Assembly: GCF_026184235.1 (NCBI RefSeq)
Contig: NZ_CP110806.1
Coordinates: forward strand, 3,844,001-3,908,000
Source: Cellulomonas sp. S1-8
GTDB lineage: Bacteria; Actinomycetota; Actinomycetes; Actinomycetales; Cellulomonadaceae
Direction of reading: 5' to 3'
Length of the DNA: 64,000 nucleotides
Below the pieces are notes generated by a model. It made no database searches, was not told where the DNA came from, and saw only the letters and a list, made by a program, of their open reading frames with translations. A program made the position numbers and the translations under genes. Below are positions 16,865 through 26,869 of this stretch, piece by piece. The first letter of the stretch is position 1, and each line of letters begins with the position of its first letter.

Positions 16865-17599
16865 TCAGGCGGCGAGGACGCGCCCCGCGACGTACACCAG
16901 CAGCCCGCTGACCGTCACCGGCAGCACCGTCACCGCGAGCGACGGGATGCGGTGCCGCAGCGCGGGGAACCGGTCGAACAGCGCGTGCATCGCGACGACG
17001 AGCACCCCGACCCCCACGCCCAGCACGGTGCCCGCGAGCAGCTCCACGGACGGCAGGACCCACCCGACCAGCGTCCCGCCGCCCGTGGCGGCCGCGACGG
17101 TGATCACGTAAACGAGCCAGGTCCTGCCGCGCAGCGCGACGGCGGCCGACCCCAGGGCGAGCGCCACCGCGCCTGCGACGACCAGCTCGCGGCCGCCCTC
17201 GAGCCGCGCCGTCGCCACCCACCCGGTGACGCACGACGCCAGCACGGTGCCCGCGACGGTGCCGGACACCGACTCGACCATGCGCAGCCGGCCGTCGCGG
17301 CGCAGCAGCTCGTTGACGAACGCCAGCACGACGGCGCCGGCGAGCACGAGGGCCATGTGCTGCAGGTACGGCTGCTCGGCCGTGAACGTCACGGCCGCGA
17401 CGGACCCGAGCCCGCCGAGCGCGACGACCGCGCCCGCACCGGGCCGGAACGGCAGTGCGGCCAGCGCGGGCCACCCGACCGTCAGCACCAGCACCAACGC
17501 GCCGCTGACGCCGGCGAGCGGCAGCACACCGAGGTAGCCCGCGACCGCGACGACGGCGGCGAGGACGGCGGTGAGGACGGAGCGCGTCTCGACGCTCAT
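16865..17599 (-). CDS. Polytopic membrane protein, unknown function
   Basis: 244 residues from ATG 17599 ([17 protein letters not shown]). About seven to eight hydrophobic helices with Gly/Ala/Val-rich composition and short loops; one longer charged loop near EGGRELVV. It lacks transporter signatures that I can recognise. It is transcribed away from glnR. The upstream 211 bases hold the divergent control region shared with glnR. Confidence 0.72.
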   Translation of the reverse strand: MSVETRSVLTAVLAAVVAVAGYLGVLPLAGVSGALVLVLTVGWPALAALPFRPGAGAVVALGGLGSVAAVTFTAEQPYLQHMALVLAGAVVLAFVNELLRRDGRLRMVESVSGTVAGTVLASCVTGWVATARLEGGRELVVAGAVALALGSAAVALRGRTWLVYVITVAAATGGGTLVGWVLPSVELLAGTVLGVGVGVLVVAMHALFDRFPALRHRIPSLAVTVLPVTVSGLLVYVAGRVLAA

Positions 17600-17810
17600 C
17601 GCGGACCTCGTCGGCCGACGAGCCGTCGCCGCCGCGACCGGTCGGGGCGCAGGCGGGGCTGGACGTCGTCGTGGAGCACGCGGGCGATTCTCGCAGACGA
17701 GGCGGCTCCCCCCTGCCGGACCACCGGACGGGTGCAGTCCGCGAGCCCCCGGCACACCCGGGGCCTACCACGCGGTAGCGTGTGCCCACTCGCAGCCAGG
17801 AGGTGATCAG

Positions 17811-18536
17811 GTGGCGGATCTGCTGCTGCTCACGCCTGCGTCCGGAGGTTCGGCACAGGTGCTGCCCGCGCTGGGGCTCCTGTCCCACCGCGTGCGGGTG
17901 CTTCCCGTCGAACCGTCTGCACTCGTGGACGCCCCGGACGCGGACATCGTCGTGCTCGACGCGCGCCGTGACCTCGTCACCGCACGGACGACCTGCAGGC
18001 TGCTGCGCGCCACCGGACTGACGGTGCCGCTGGTCCTGGTCCTCACCGAGGGCGGCCTCACCGTCGTCACCGCGGAGTGGGGCGCGAACGACATCATCCT
18101 CGAGCACGCGACACCTGCCGAGGTCGAGACACGCTTCCGCCTCGTCATGGAGCACGCCGCGTCCTCGTCGTACGACAACGCGCCGCAGGAGATCTCGTCG
18201 GGTGAGCTGACGATCGACGCCGGCGGGTACACCGCGCGGCTGCGCGGCCGGCCCCTGGACCTGACGTACAAGGAGTTCGAGCTCCTCAAGTACCTCGTGC
18301 AGCACCCGGGCCGCGTGTTCACACGCGCCCAGCTGCTGCAGGAGGTCTGGGGCTACGACTACTACGGAGGCACGCGGACGGTCGACGTGCACGTGCGACG
18401 TCTGCGCGCCAAGCTCGGCCCCGAGCACGAGCAGCTCATCGGCACCGTGCGCAACGTCGGCTACCGGTTCGACCCGCCCAAGGAGCGTCGTCAGACGGAC
18501 GACCGCACGGACGTCCCGGAGCCCGCGGGCGCCTGA
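17811..18536 (+). CDS. glnR: GlnR-type nitrogen response regulator
   Basis: 241 residues. GTG 17811 is preceded by AGGAGGTGATC, nearly the full complement of the 16S 3' end. The receiver-like half ([20 protein letters not shown], then VVLDARRDL) and the winged-helix half ([24 protein letters not shown]) match actinobacterial GlnR closely. GlnR is an orphan OmpR-family regulator controlling glnA, amtB and other nitrogen genes, and is atypical because the receiver is not phosphorylated by a partner kinase. No kinase gene is adjacent here. The C terminus carries a short acidic extension. Confidence 0.9.
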   Translation: MADLLLLTPASGGSAQVLPALGLLSHRVRVLPVEPSALVDAPDADIVVLDARRDLVTARTTCRLLRATGLTVPLVLVLTEGGLTVVTAEWGANDIILEHATPAEVETRFRLVMEHAASSSYDNAPQEISSGELTIDAGGYTARLRGRPLDLTYKEFELLKYLVQHPGRVFTRAQLLQEVWGYDYYGGTRTVDVHVRRLRAKLGPEHEQLIGTVRNVGYRFDPPKERRQTDDRTDVPEPAGA

Positions 18537-18703
18537 GGCGACACCCGCACGCCTGGACGCGCGCGACCGTGGGTCACCGGGCGGGGGGCACGTGCCGGTC
18601 GGTAGCATGGGCTCCTGGTGCGCCGGGAAGTCTGGTCGGCAACGAGTCGAGCGACCCCGAATCCCACGACCCCGTGTCGAGCCACCCTGCGAGAGGTACA
18701 CCT

Positions 18704-20137
18704 GTGCCCACACCACCGCCCTCCCCCGCACCTGCCGCCCCGGAGCGCCCCGCGCGGACGCTGTTCTCCGCCCTGACCCCCGGCGGCGAGCGCAACCTCG
18801 CCGACACGCTGCGCGACGAGCGCACCGGCGGGCTGCTGCTCCTCGCCGGTGCGGTCGCGGCGCTCCTGTGGGCCAACGTCGCGCCCGACTCGTACGCCGC
18901 CGTCAGCGGGACGGTCGTCGGCCCGGCCGCGCTGCACCTGGACCTCGACCTCGCCCACTGGGCCTCCGACTTCCTGCTCGCGATCTTCTTCTTCGTCGTC
19001 GGGCTCGAGCTCAAGCGCGAGATCGTCGTCGGTGAGCTGCGTCACCTGGCCACGGCGGCACTGCCGGCGGCCGCGGCGATCGGCGGCATGGTCGTCCCTG
19101 CGGGGATCTACCTCCTGCTCAACACCACGATGGCCGGCGGCGCACCGCAGGGCTGGGCGGTGCCGACCGCGACCGACATCGCGTTCGCGGTGGGGGTCCT
19201 CGCGATCGTCGGGCGCGGTGTGCCCGTCGCGCTGCGCGCCTTCCTGCTGACGCTGGCCGTCGTCGACGACCTCCTCGCCATCGCGATCATCGCGATCGGC
19301 TACACCGACACGGTGACGATCGGCCTGATGCTCGGCTCGTTCGTGTGCATCGCCGTCTTCGGGCTCGCCCTGCGCCGCGGCGTGCGCTCGCCGTTCCTGC
19401 TCGTCCCGCTCGCGCTCGCCTCGTGGGCGCTGCTGCACGCGTCGGGCGTGCACGCGACGATCGCCGGCGTGCTGCTCGGGTTCGCGGTGCCCGCGCTGCC
19501 GGGGTCGGCCGTGCCCGGGTCCGCGTCGGTCGACGACGCGGACCACTCGCTCGCGGAGCGGTACGAGCACCTCTGGCGGCCAGTGTCCGCTGGCTTCGCC
19601 GTGCCGGTCTTCGCGCTGTTCGCGGCCGGCGTCACGGTCCAGGTCGCGACGATCGGCGCGACGTTCACCGAGCCGGTGGGCCTCGGCGTCATCCTCGGCC
19701 TCGTGCTCGGCAAGCCGCTGGGCATCACGCTGGCGACGTTCCTGGTGGCCCGGTTCACGCGTGCACGGCTCGCGCCCGGCCTGGGCTGGTGGGACGTGAT
19801 CGGCGTGGGCATGCTCGCGGGCATCGGCTTCACGGTGTCCCTGCTGGTCGGGTCACTCGCCTTCGGGACGGGGACCGTGCTCGACGACCACGTCGTCGTC
19901 GGGGTGCTCGCGGCGTCCCTGCTCGCCGCGCTGGGCGGCGGCGCCGTGCTCGCGTGGCGCGGACGCCTGCACGCCGCACGCGCGGGCGGCACCACGGAGC
20001 CCGACGCCACCGACCGCGCCGAGCGGAGCGCGGTCGACCCGCAGTCGCCCCCGGTGGTCCAGGACACGGCCGTGCCGGCGCCGGGCGGGACGGCGTCCGA
20101 CCACCAGCCGGACCACGAGCCGGGGGCGACCGGGTAG
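18704..20137 (+). CDS. nhaA: Na+/H+ antiporter NhaA
   Basis: 477 residues; GTG 18704 is preferred because GAGAGG stands six bases ahead, although an in-frame GTG lies at 18674. Twelve membrane helices are visible. Hallmarks are FFFVVGLELKREIVVGEL, PTATDIAFAVGVLA and the transport pair VDDLLAIAIIA (the Asp-Asp site that binds Na+). A hydrophilic C-terminal tail of about 60 residues (DRAERSAVDP...) exceeds the E. coli length. It should exchange sodium for protons across the membrane and contribute to pH and salt homeostasis. Confidence 0.93.
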   Translation: MPTPPPSPAPAAPERPARTLFSALTPGGERNLADTLRDERTGGLLLLAGAVAALLWANVAPDSYAAVSGTVVGPAALHLDLDLAHWASDFLLAIFFFVVGLELKREIVVGELRHLATAALPAAAAIGGMVVPAGIYLLLNTTMAGGAPQGWAVPTATDIAFAVGVLAIVGRGVPVALRAFLLTLAVVDDLLAIAIIAIGYTDTVTIGLMLGSFVCIAVFGLALRRGVRSPFLLVPLALASWALLHASGVHATIAGVLLGFAVPALPGSAVPGSASVDDADHSLAERYEHLWRPVSAGFAVPVFALFAAGVTVQVATIGATFTEPVGLGVILGLVLGKPLGITLATFLVARFTRARLAPGLGWWDVIGVGMLAGIGFTVSLLVGSLAFGTGTVLDDHVVVGVLAASLLAALGGGAVLAWRGRLHAARAGGTTEPDATDRAERSAVDPQSPPVVQDTAVPAPGGTASDHQPDHEPGATG

Positions 20138-20147
20138 GTTGCACCCG

Positions 20148-21077
20148 ATGACCCCCGTCGACTCCGCGGCGCTCCTGATCGAGGGGCCCTGGCAGCACCG
20201 CTTCGTGACCGCCAACGGCGCACGCTTCCACGTCGCGACGACTGGCCCCCAGGACGCGCCGCTCGTGCTGCTGCTGCACGGCGTCCCGCAGCTGTGGTGG
20301 GCGTGGCGCCACCAGCTGCCCGTGCTCGCCGCCGCCGGGTACCGCGTCGCCGCGATGGACATGCGCGGCACCGGAGGGTCGGACAAGCCTCCCCAGGGCT
20401 ACGACGTGCCGACGCTCGCGGCCGACGCGGCGGGCGTCGTGCGGTCGCTGGGCGCGGGCTCCGCGGTCGTCGTGGGCACGGGCACCGGCGGCGACGTCGC
20501 GTGGGCCACGGCCGCGTACCACCCGGACGTCGTGCGGGCGATCGGCGTGCTCGCCGCGCCGCACCCCCTCGACGCGGTCACCGTGCCGCGCACCCCGCCC
20601 GGCCCGGCGGCCGCGGCCGTCCTCGCGTTCGCGCAGCTGCCGTCCCTGCCGGAGCGCGCGATGACGCAGGGCGACCTCGTGGAGCGCATGCTCACGCACT
20701 GGGGCGGCGTCCCGGGGCTGCCCGCGCGCGACGCCGTCGACACGTACCGACGCGCCGTGCGCGTGCCGTTCGCGGCGCACAGCCAGCTCGAGCAGGTGCG
20801 GTGGCTCGTCCGGTCGACCCCCCGGCCGGACGGCAGCCGCTACCGGGCGCGGCTGCGCGCCGCGCGTCCCGTGCCCGTGCTGCAGGTGCACGGCCTGCGC
20901 GACGGCATCCGGCCCGCGTCGGACGCGGCCCTGCGCCCGGGGACGGCGCACGTGGCGCGGACGTACCGGTTCGAGCTGCTGCACGGCGCCGGCCACTACC
21001 TGACGGACCAGGCGCCCGGCCTCGTGGGGGAGCTGCTCGTCGACTGGCTGACCGAGGTCGACGCCGTCAGTCCTTGA
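20148..21077 (+). CDS. Alpha/beta hydrolase, epoxide-hydrolase-like, nucleophile apparently missing
   Basis: 309 residues from ATG 20148. The oxyanion region [13 protein letters not shown], the [12 protein letters not shown] strand and the HGAGHYLTD histidine are intact. The nucleophile elbow, normally VVGHDWGG in epoxide hydrolases, reads VVGTGTGG, so neither Asp nor Ser stands at the expected position. It may be a non-catalytic relative or act differently. The position beside nth and crp corresponds to mycobacterial ephE. Its last 11 bases overlap the convergent nth gene. Confidence 0.82.
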   Translation: MTPVDSAALLIEGPWQHRFVTANGARFHVATTGPQDAPLVLLLHGVPQLWWAWRHQLPVLAAAGYRVAAMDMRGTGGSDKPPQGYDVPTLAADAAGVVRSLGAGSAVVVGTGTGGDVAWATAAYHPDVVRAIGVLAAPHPLDAVTVPRTPPGPAAAAVLAFAQLPSLPERAMTQGDLVERMLTHWGGVPGLPARDAVDTYRRAVRVPFAAHSQLEQVRWLVRSTPRPDGSRYRARLRAARPVPVLQVHGLRDGIRPASDAALRPGTAHVARTYRFELLHGAGHYLTDQAPGLVGELLVDWLTEVDAVSP

Positions 21078-21765
21078 CCATCTCCGCCGCCAGGACGGGG
21101 TCCGTCTCGCCGATGCCGAACGACGGGCACAGGGCGGCGACGGGGCACGCGCCGCACGCCGGCCGACGGGCGAAGCACGTCCGCCGGCCGTGGAAGATCA
21201 GCCGGTGCGACGCCATCGTCCACTCGCGGCGCTCCAGCAGCTCGCCCAGGTCGGCCTCGATCACGGCAGGGTCGTCGCTCGTCGAGTAGCCGAGGCGGTG
21301 CGCGACCCGGTGCACGTGGGTGTCCACCGTGATCCCCGGCACGCCGAACGCGTTGCCGAGCACGACGTTCGCGGTCTTGCGCCCCACACCGGGCAGCGTC
21401 ACCAGGTCCTCGATGCGCTTCGGCACCTCGCCGCCGAAGCGCTCGACGAGCGCGTTGCCGATGCCGGCGACGGCCCGCGCCTTGGCGCGGTAGAACCCCG
21501 TCGGGTGCAGCACGTCCTGCAGCTCGGCCTGGTTGGCCGTCGCCATCGCCGCGGCGTCGGGCCACCGCGCGAACAGCTCGGGGGTCGTCATGTTGACCCG
21601 CACGTCGGTGGTCTGCGCGGACAGCACGGTCGCGATCAGCAGCTCGAACGGGGTCCGGAAGTCCAGCTCGCAGCGGGCGTCGGGGTACCGGACGGCCAGC
21701 GCACGGTCGACCCGGCGGGCTCGACGCGTGCGGGCGAGGGCGGTCTCCTGCACGATGGCGTCCAC
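21067..21765 (-). CDS. nth: Endonuclease III
   Basis: 232 residues. Base-excision-repair glycosylase/AP lyase acting on oxidised pyrimidines. The helix-hairpin-helix [14 protein letters not shown] contains the catalytic Lys, VDTHVHRV holds the catalytic Asp, and the [4Fe-4S] loop has Cys spacing C-x6-C-x2-C-x5-C at the C terminus. Full length. Convergent with, and overlapping by 11 bases, the alpha/beta hydrolase gene; divergent from the RsiG-like gene. Confidence 0.95.
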   Translation of the reverse strand: MDAIVQETALARTRRARRVDRALAVRYPDARCELDFRTPFELLIATVLSAQTTDVRVNMTTPELFARWPDAAAMATANQAELQDVLHPTGFYRAKARAVAGIGNALVERFGGEVPKRIEDLVTLPGVGRKTANVVLGNAFGVPGITVDTHVHRVAHRLGYSTSDDPAVIEADLGELLERREWTMASHRLIFHGRRTCFARRPACGACPVAALCPSFGIGETDPVLAAEMVKD

Positions 21766-21892
21766 CGGGCGAGCCTAGCCGCCCTTGCGGTGCGTCCCGA
21801 CCGGTGCGCCTGTTGCGCCTGGCGGGTGAACGGACCGTGAGGATCGGCGTTCGCCGGTCAAGTGCCGACCACAACGGGCCGAACCACCATGT

Positions 21893-22297
21893 ATGACGTC
21901 TCGCGTCGAACCCCTGCACGACCTGCGGCTGGAGCGCCGCGCGCTGCGCGCCGAGCGTGACCGCGTCAGCTGGTGGCGGCGCGTCGTGCGCGCACGGATG
22001 GACCTCGCCGTCGCGTCCGCGGCCACGCCCGGCCCCCTGGGCGAGCAGGTCGCGTTCGCGCTGCCCCTCGACGTCTGTCTGCAGGTGCCGCGCGCGGGCG
22101 ACCTGCGCGACGTGCTGCCCCCCGCCGTCTCGGGTCACGAGCTCGGTCTGCTGCCCGAGCTCCGGGACCTCGACGCGCGTCTCGCCGCGTACGCCGAGGG
22201 TGTGGAGGGTGCGTTGACGAACGCCACGTCACGCCTGGTCGAGCGGCTCGCGGACGACCCGGCGGCGGTCCTGCGGGGGAGCACCGCGGCGGGCTGA
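21893..22297 (+). CDS. RsiG-like coiled-coil protein between nth and crp
   Basis: 134 residues. The N-terminal helix contains SWWRRVVRARMD, which fits the pattern S-x2-R-x3-[Q/R]-x3-D. In the Streptomyces anti-sigma factor RsiG this motif (SYLRRLLQGRID type) binds cyclic di-GMP. Here Arg replaces Gln, and the preceding Glu is shifted by one. A second helix, HELGLLPELRDLDARLAAY, resembles the other arm of the RsiG hairpin but lacks the repeated motif. No sigma factor of the WhiG type is in the window. Assignment is by motif only. Confidence 0.6.
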   Translation: MTSRVEPLHDLRLERRALRAERDRVSWWRRVVRARMDLAVASAATPGPLGEQVAFALPLDVCLQVPRAGDLRDVLPPAVSGHELGLLPELRDLDARLAAYAEGVEGALTNATSRLVERLADDPAAVLRGSTAAG

Positions 22298-22422
22298 GCG
22301 ACTTCGCTGCGCCTCGACGCGCGCAGCGGCCGCGATGGGGCAGACTGGCAGCGGGCGTCCGGCCCTGCTGCCGGACACGACGCGCGCCCGCGCTGACCGC
22401 GGGAAGAGGGGAAGGGACCGCC

Positions 22423-23100
22423 GTGGCGGAGGACATCGTGCTGACGGCGCCGCTGTTCGCGGGCATGGACGAGGAGTCGTCCGAGGCGCTCATCGCCTCG
22501 ATGAAGCTGCTCGACCTGGTGCGTGGCGACGTGCTGTTCCACGAGGGCGAGCCGGGAGACCGGCTCTACCTGGTGCGCGACGGCAAGATCAAGCTGGGAC
22601 GGCGGTCCAACGACGGCCGCGAGAACCTGCTGGCGGTGCTGGGCCCGGGCGAGATGTTCGGCGAGCTGTCCCTGTTCGACCCGGGCCCGCGGACCGCGAC
22701 GGCCACGGTCGTCGCGGACGCCGTCGTCCTGGAGCTGGGGCACCACGACCTCATCACCTGGCTCGCGGACAAGCCGACGGTTGCCGAGCACCTCCTCCAG
22801 GCGCTCGCGCGGCGCCTGCGCCGCACCAACGAGGCGCTCGCCGACCTCGTGTTCTCCGACGTGCCGGGCCGCGTGGCCAAGGCGCTGCTCGACCTGTCGA
22901 CGCGGTTCGGCCAGCAGGTCGACGAGGGTATCCGCGTCGCTCACGACCTCACGCAGGAGGAGCTCGCACAGCTCGTCGGCGCGTCGCGCGAGACCGTGAA
23001 CAAGGCGTTGGCGGACTTCGCCGCGCGCGGCTGGGTGCGGCGTGAGGGCCGCGCCGTCGTGCTGCTGGACGTCGACCGGCTCGAGCGCCGGGCGCGCTGA
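22423..23100 (+). CDS. crp: Crp/Fnr-family cAMP receptor-like regulator
   Basis: 225 residues; GTG 22423 follows a GGGAAGGG-like ribosome site and gives the usual start VAEDIVLTAPLF. The cyclic-nucleotide pocket is recognisable in FGELSLFDPGPRTATATV (phosphate-binding Gly-Glu and Arg). The winged-helix recognition part reads LTQEELAQLVGASRETVNKAL. This matches actinobacterial Crp (Rv3676, SCO3571), a global cAMP-responsive regulator. Context nth-x-crp-ridA-whiB-pbp supports orthology. Confidence 0.92.
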   Translation: MAEDIVLTAPLFAGMDEESSEALIASMKLLDLVRGDVLFHEGEPGDRLYLVRDGKIKLGRRSNDGRENLLAVLGPGEMFGELSLFDPGPRTATATVVADAVVLELGHHDLITWLADKPTVAEHLLQALARRLRRTNEALADLVFSDVPGRVAKALLDLSTRFGQQVDEGIRVAHDLTQEELAQLVGASRETVNKALADFAARGWVRREGRAVVLLDVDRLERRAR

Positions 23101-23142
23101 GCGGCGCGCCGGCCTGCCCCGGGGGCATCGGCCGGGGTGACG

Positions 23143-23664
23143 TCAGTCGGTCTCGACGACGATCTCGATCTCGACCGGCGAGTCCATCGGCAGCACCGTG
23201 ACACCCACGGCCGAGCGTGCGTGCACACCGGCGTCGCCGAGCACGTCGTGCAGGAGCAGGCTCGCGCCGTTGACCACGGCGGGCTGCGCGGTGAACGCGG
23301 GGTCGCTCGCGACGAAGCCGACGACCTTGACGACGCGCCGCACCCGGTCGAGGGCCGCCGCCGGGTCGACCGGGCCACCGCCGTGCGCGGCCGCCTCGGC
23401 GGCGAGCAGCGCCCCCACGGCCGCCAGCGCGTTCAGCGCCGCGGTCCGGGCCTGCGCGGTCGCGGTGGCCTGGTCGACGTCCGTACCGACCTTGCCGGTC
23501 ACGGGCAGGGCCCCGTCGACGAACGGCAGCTGCCCGGACGTCCACACGTGGGCGCCGCTGCGGACGGCGGGGACGTACGCCGCCAGGGGGGCGGCGGCCG
23601 CGGGCAGCGTCAGGCCGAGCTCGGCCAGGCGCGCGGCGACGCGGCCCGGTCCGGCGTCCGGCAT
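23143..23664 (-). CDS. RidA-family protein
   Basis: 173 residues from ATG 23664, which shares its A with the upstream small gene's stop (TGATG). The fold is the YjgF/RidA trimer type, with SGQLPFVDG near residue 50 and the end VEIEIVVE. RidA enzymes hydrolyse reactive enamine/imine intermediates. This belongs to the longer actinobacterial branch (Rv3678c type), and the canonical catalytic Arg of RidA is not obvious to me, so activity is not certain. It is leftward, facing crp. Confidence 0.86.
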   Translation of the reverse strand: MPDAGPGRVAARLAELGLTLPAAAAPLAAYVPAVRSGAHVWTSGQLPFVDGALPVTGKVGTDVDQATATAQARTAALNALAAVGALLAAEAAAHGGGPVDPAAALDRVRRVVKVVGFVASDPAFTAQPAVVNGASLLLHDVLGDAGVHARSAVGVTVLPMDSPVEIEIVVETD

Positions 23665-23822
23665 CAGGCGTTCGTGGGGCGCTTGAGGTAGGCGACGAGC
23701 CCGGCGTCGGGTCCCTGGATGACCGTCACCAGCTCCCAGCCGTCGGAGCCCCACTGGTCCAGGATCGCCTTGGTGGCGTGGATGATGAGCGGAACGGTGG
23801 CGTACTCCCACTGGGTCGACAT
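23664..23822 (-). CDS. Small DUF4177-like protein
   Basis: 52 residues from ATG 23822. QWEYATVPLIIHATKAILDQWGSDGWELVTV matches the DUF4177/Rv3678A pattern of a tiny beta-alpha-beta protein with the signature GWELV. It precedes ridA with a one-base overlap and follows whiB, reproducing mycobacterial gene order. Function unknown. Confidence 0.88.
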   Translation of the reverse strand: MSTQWEYATVPLIIHATKAILDQWGSDGWELVTVIQGPDAGLVAYLKRPTNA

Positions 23823-23848
23823 GGGCACCACCCTAACGGTGGTAGCGC

Positions 23849-24166
23849 TCACACCGTCCCGCCGAGCGAGACCAGCGTGGGCTCGCTCCCACCCAGCTCG
23901 TCGCGCCACGAGACCACCTCGGGCCGACGGCGCAGCAGGGCGCGGCGCTCGCGCTCCGTCATGCCGCCCCAGACACCGAAGTCGGCGCGGCTGTCCAGGG
24001 CGTCGGCGAGGCAGTCGAGCCGGACCGGGCAGCCCAGGCACACGGCACGGGCCTCGCGCTGCGCCGCGCCCTCGACGAACAGCGCGTCGGGCGCCTGCTT
24101 GCCCTGACCGCACGACGCCTGCGTCGTCCAGTGCCCCTCGTACCCCTGCGCCCCCTGGCCTGTCAC
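23849..24166 (-). CDS. WhiB-family Fe-S transcription factor
   Basis: 105 residues. The four cluster cysteines are C19, C43, C46 and C52 (CLGCPVRLDC), followed by the signature turn GVWGG at 64-68 and a basic DNA-contact tail (ERRALLRRRP). WhiB proteins bind a [4Fe-4S] cluster and partner with the main sigma factor. The position between the DUF4177 gene and the divergent PASTA-PBP gene corresponds to whiB4 in mycobacteria, which suggests redox-linked control. Naming it whiB4 would rest on synteny alone. Confidence 0.93.
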   Translation of the reverse strand: MTGQGAQGYEGHWTTQASCGQGKQAPDALFVEGAAQREARAVCLGCPVRLDCLADALDSRADFGVWGGMTERERRALLRRRPEVVSWRDELGGSEPTLVSLGGTV

Positions 24167-24358
24167 GTCTGCCTCCGCGTGTCGCTCCCTGCGTGTCGCC
24201 GCCTGGACGGTATCGGCACGAGGGAGGTCCTGACGAGACCCCGGACGGGTCTTTTCCGCCGTACGGCCGTACCGATCGGTGTGCAGGTCCCGTAAAGGAC
24301 CGGCACGAAGCCTCCTGCGGCTCCCGCGCTGTCAGGTGCCCCCGGTACCCTCGCAGGC

Positions 24359-26869
24359 ATGCCGACCTCTGCCCGCGCGCGCGGACGCCGGATCAGCGCC
24401 GTCCAGGCGCTGGCCCTGCTGCTGTCCTTCTGCCTCGTCGCCACGATCGGCGGCGTCCTCGCCGCCGGCCTGGTGCTGCCCGGCGTCGCCGTCGCCAACG
24501 GCATCACGGGGATGTCCGTGACCGCGTTCGACGACCTGCCGAGCGAGCTCGAGCAGCGGCCGCTGCCGGAGAAGTCCGAGATCCTCGCAGCCGACGGGAC
24601 GCTGCTGGCGACGTTCTACGACCAGAACCGCATCGTCGTGCCGCTCGCCGAGATCGCGCCGATCATGCAGCAGGCCGTCATCGCGGTCGAGGACCGCCGG
24701 TTCTACGAGCACTCCGGCGTGGACCCCGCGGGCATGCTCCGCGCCGCCGTCGCGCAGGCGGCCGGTGACACGCAGGGTGCGTCGACGCTCACGCAGCAGT
24801 ACGTGAAGAACGTCTTCCTCGACGCGGCCGAGCGTGCCGAGACCGACGAGGAGAAGGCGCGCCTGCGCGCCGAGGCCAAGGTCAGCAAGGGCCCCGAGGG
24901 CATCGCCCGCAAGCTCCGCGAGGCGAAGATCGCCATCACGCTGGAGAAGACGATGTCCAAGGAGGAGATCCTCGAGAAGTACCTCAACATCGCGGCCTTC
25001 GGCGCGTCGGTGTACGGCGTCGAGTCCGCCGCGCGGTACTTCTTCAGCAAGTCGGCCAAGGACCTCAACTACCTCGAGGCCGCGACGATCGCGGGGATCA
25101 CGCAGTCCCCCAGCGCGTGGGACCCGGTCGGCCCGGCGGACGAGACGCCCGAGCAGGACACCGAGCGCTACGCGGACTCCAAGAAGCGCCGCGACAAGGT
25201 GCTGGGTGACATGCACCGCGACGGCTACATCACGGCCGAGGAGCTGGCCGCAGGCCTCGCGACACCGGTCGAGGCCACCCTGATCGTGTCCCCGCTGCGG
25301 CAGGGCTGCATGTCGGCCAACGACACCGTCCCCGGTTCCGGGTTCTTCTGCGACTACGTCACCAAGGTCATCGCCAACGACCCCGCGTTCGGCGAGACCT
25401 CCCAGGCCCGCCTCAACCTGCTCTACAAGGGCGGCCTCACCATCACCACGACGCTCCAGCCCGGTGAGCAGGCCGTCGCCGACGCCGAGGTCAAGAACGG
25501 CATCCCGATCGACGACCCGTCGGGCGTCGCGAGCGCGATCGTGTCGGTCAAGCCCGGGACGGGCGAGATCACCGCGATGGCGCAGAACCGCAACTACTCG
25601 GCCCTGCTGGTCCAGAACCCGGGCGAGACGTCCGTCAACTTCAGCACGAGCTACCGGTACGGCGGGTCCGGCGGCTTCAGCCCCGGCTCGACGTTCAAGG
25701 TCTTCACGCTGCTCGAGTGGCTCAAGCAGGGCAACGCGCTGCAGTCGTCGGTGAACGGCACGCGGCTGCAGTACAACATGAACGAGTTCACCGCCGGGTG
25801 CGTCGGCCGGCTCACGGGCCCGCCATACAAGTTCGGCAACTCCGAGGGCGGTCGCGCCATCCAGCAGAGCGTGCTCGACGCCACGAAGAACTCGGTGAAC
25901 TCCGCCTTCGTCAACATGGCGACCCAGCTCGACCTCTGCAACATCATGAACGGCGCCGCCGCCCTGGGCGTCACCAAGGCGGGCAACCCCGCGGCCAACG
26001 ACCCGACGCTCAACACGCCCGCCGGCGACGTCCCGTTCGACCCGCTGCCCGGCAACGTGCTCGGGTCGCAGTCGACGTCGCCGCTGCAGATGGCCAACGC
26101 GTACGCGACGTTCGCGTCGAACGGCACCTACTGCAAGCCGATCGCCATCACCAGCGTCGTCGACGCGACCGGTACCGCGCTGCCGGTCCCGACCGCCGAC
26201 TGCCAGGCCGGTGCGGTCGACGCCCGGTACGCCTCGGCGCTCAACTACGCGCTCAGCAACGTGTGGACGGGCACGGCGAGCAGGGTCGGCGCGCCGCCGT
26301 TCCCGGCTGCCGGCAAGACCGGGACGACGTCCGACAACGAGTACAACTGGTTCGTCGGGTACACCCCGCTGCGTGCCACCGCGGTGTGGGTCGGTTTCAG
26401 CGACGGCATGCGGTCGATGAACCGGCAGACGATCAACGGCACGTTCTACCGCTCGGGCCCGTACGGGTCCTCGATCGCCGCACCCACCTGGAAGCGGTAC
26501 ATGGAGCAGATCCTCGCCGGCGCGGAGAACCCCGGCTTCGCCGCCGCGGCCGACCGCGAGATCAACGGCGAGCGCGTCGGGGTGCCGTCGGTCCTCGGTC
26601 GCAGCGAGCAGGACGCCCGCGCGACACTCGAGGGCGCCGGGTTCCGGGTGTCCGTCTCGGGTGCGCAGGTGCAGTCCCCGTACCCGGCCGGCACCGTGGC
26701 GGAGCAGTCCGCCACCTCCGCCACGCGGGGTGCGAGCATCACGCTGACGCTGTCCAGCGGGCAGCCGCCGCAGCCGCAGCAGCCGGGGCCCGGGCAGGGC
26801 GGCTTCCCCGTCGGCCCGGGGAACAACAACGGCGGGGGCCAGGTACAGCCTCCCCGCAACAACGGATGA
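24359..26869 (+). CDS. Class A penicillin-binding protein with PASTA domain (PonA2-like)
   Basis: 836 residues. A short basic tail and a membrane anchor (about 15-42) lead to a GT51 glycosyltransferase domain with catalytic Glu111 in EDRRFYEHSG. The transpeptidase domain has S444-x-x-K (STFK), S512-x-N (SVN) and K653-T-G. One PASTA domain spans about 740-805, and the tail is Gly/Pro/Gln-rich. It polymerises and crosslinks peptidoglycan outside the membrane. Its position divergent from whiB matches ponA2. Stop overlaps the metallophosphoesterase start (ATGA). Confidence 0.95.
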   Translation: MPTSARARGRRISAVQALALLLSFCLVATIGGVLAAGLVLPGVAVANGITGMSVTAFDDLPSELEQRPLPEKSEILAADGTLLATFYDQNRIVVPLAEIAPIMQQAVIAVEDRRFYEHSGVDPAGMLRAAVAQAAGDTQGASTLTQQYVKNVFLDAAERAETDEEKARLRAEAKVSKGPEGIARKLREAKIAITLEKTMSKEEILEKYLNIAAFGASVYGVESAARYFFSKSAKDLNYLEAATIAGITQSPSAWDPVGPADETPEQDTERYADSKKRRDKVLGDMHRDGYITAEELAAGLATPVEATLIVSPLRQGCMSANDTVPGSGFFCDYVTKVIANDPAFGETSQARLNLLYKGGLTITTTLQPGEQAVADAEVKNGIPIDDPSGVASAIVSVKPGTGEITAMAQNRNYSALLVQNPGETSVNFSTSYRYGGSGGFSPGSTFKVFTLLEWLKQGNALQSSVNGTRLQYNMNEFTAGCVGRLTGPPYKFGNSEGGRAIQQSVLDATKNSVNSAFVNMATQLDLCNIMNGAAALGVTKAGNPAANDPTLNTPAGDVPFDPLPGNVLGSQSTSPLQMANAYATFASNGTYCKPIAITSVVDATGTALPVPTADCQAGAVDARYASALNYALSNVWTGTASRVGAPPFPAAGKTGTTSDNEYNWFVGYTPLRATAVWVGFSDGMRSMNRQTINGTFYRSGPYGSSIAAPTWKRYMEQILAGAENPGFAAAADREINGERVGVPSVLGRSEQDARATLEGAGFRVSVSGAQVQSPYPAGTVAEQSATSATRGASITLTLSSGQPPQPQQPGPGQGGFPVGPGNNNGGGQVQPPRNNG

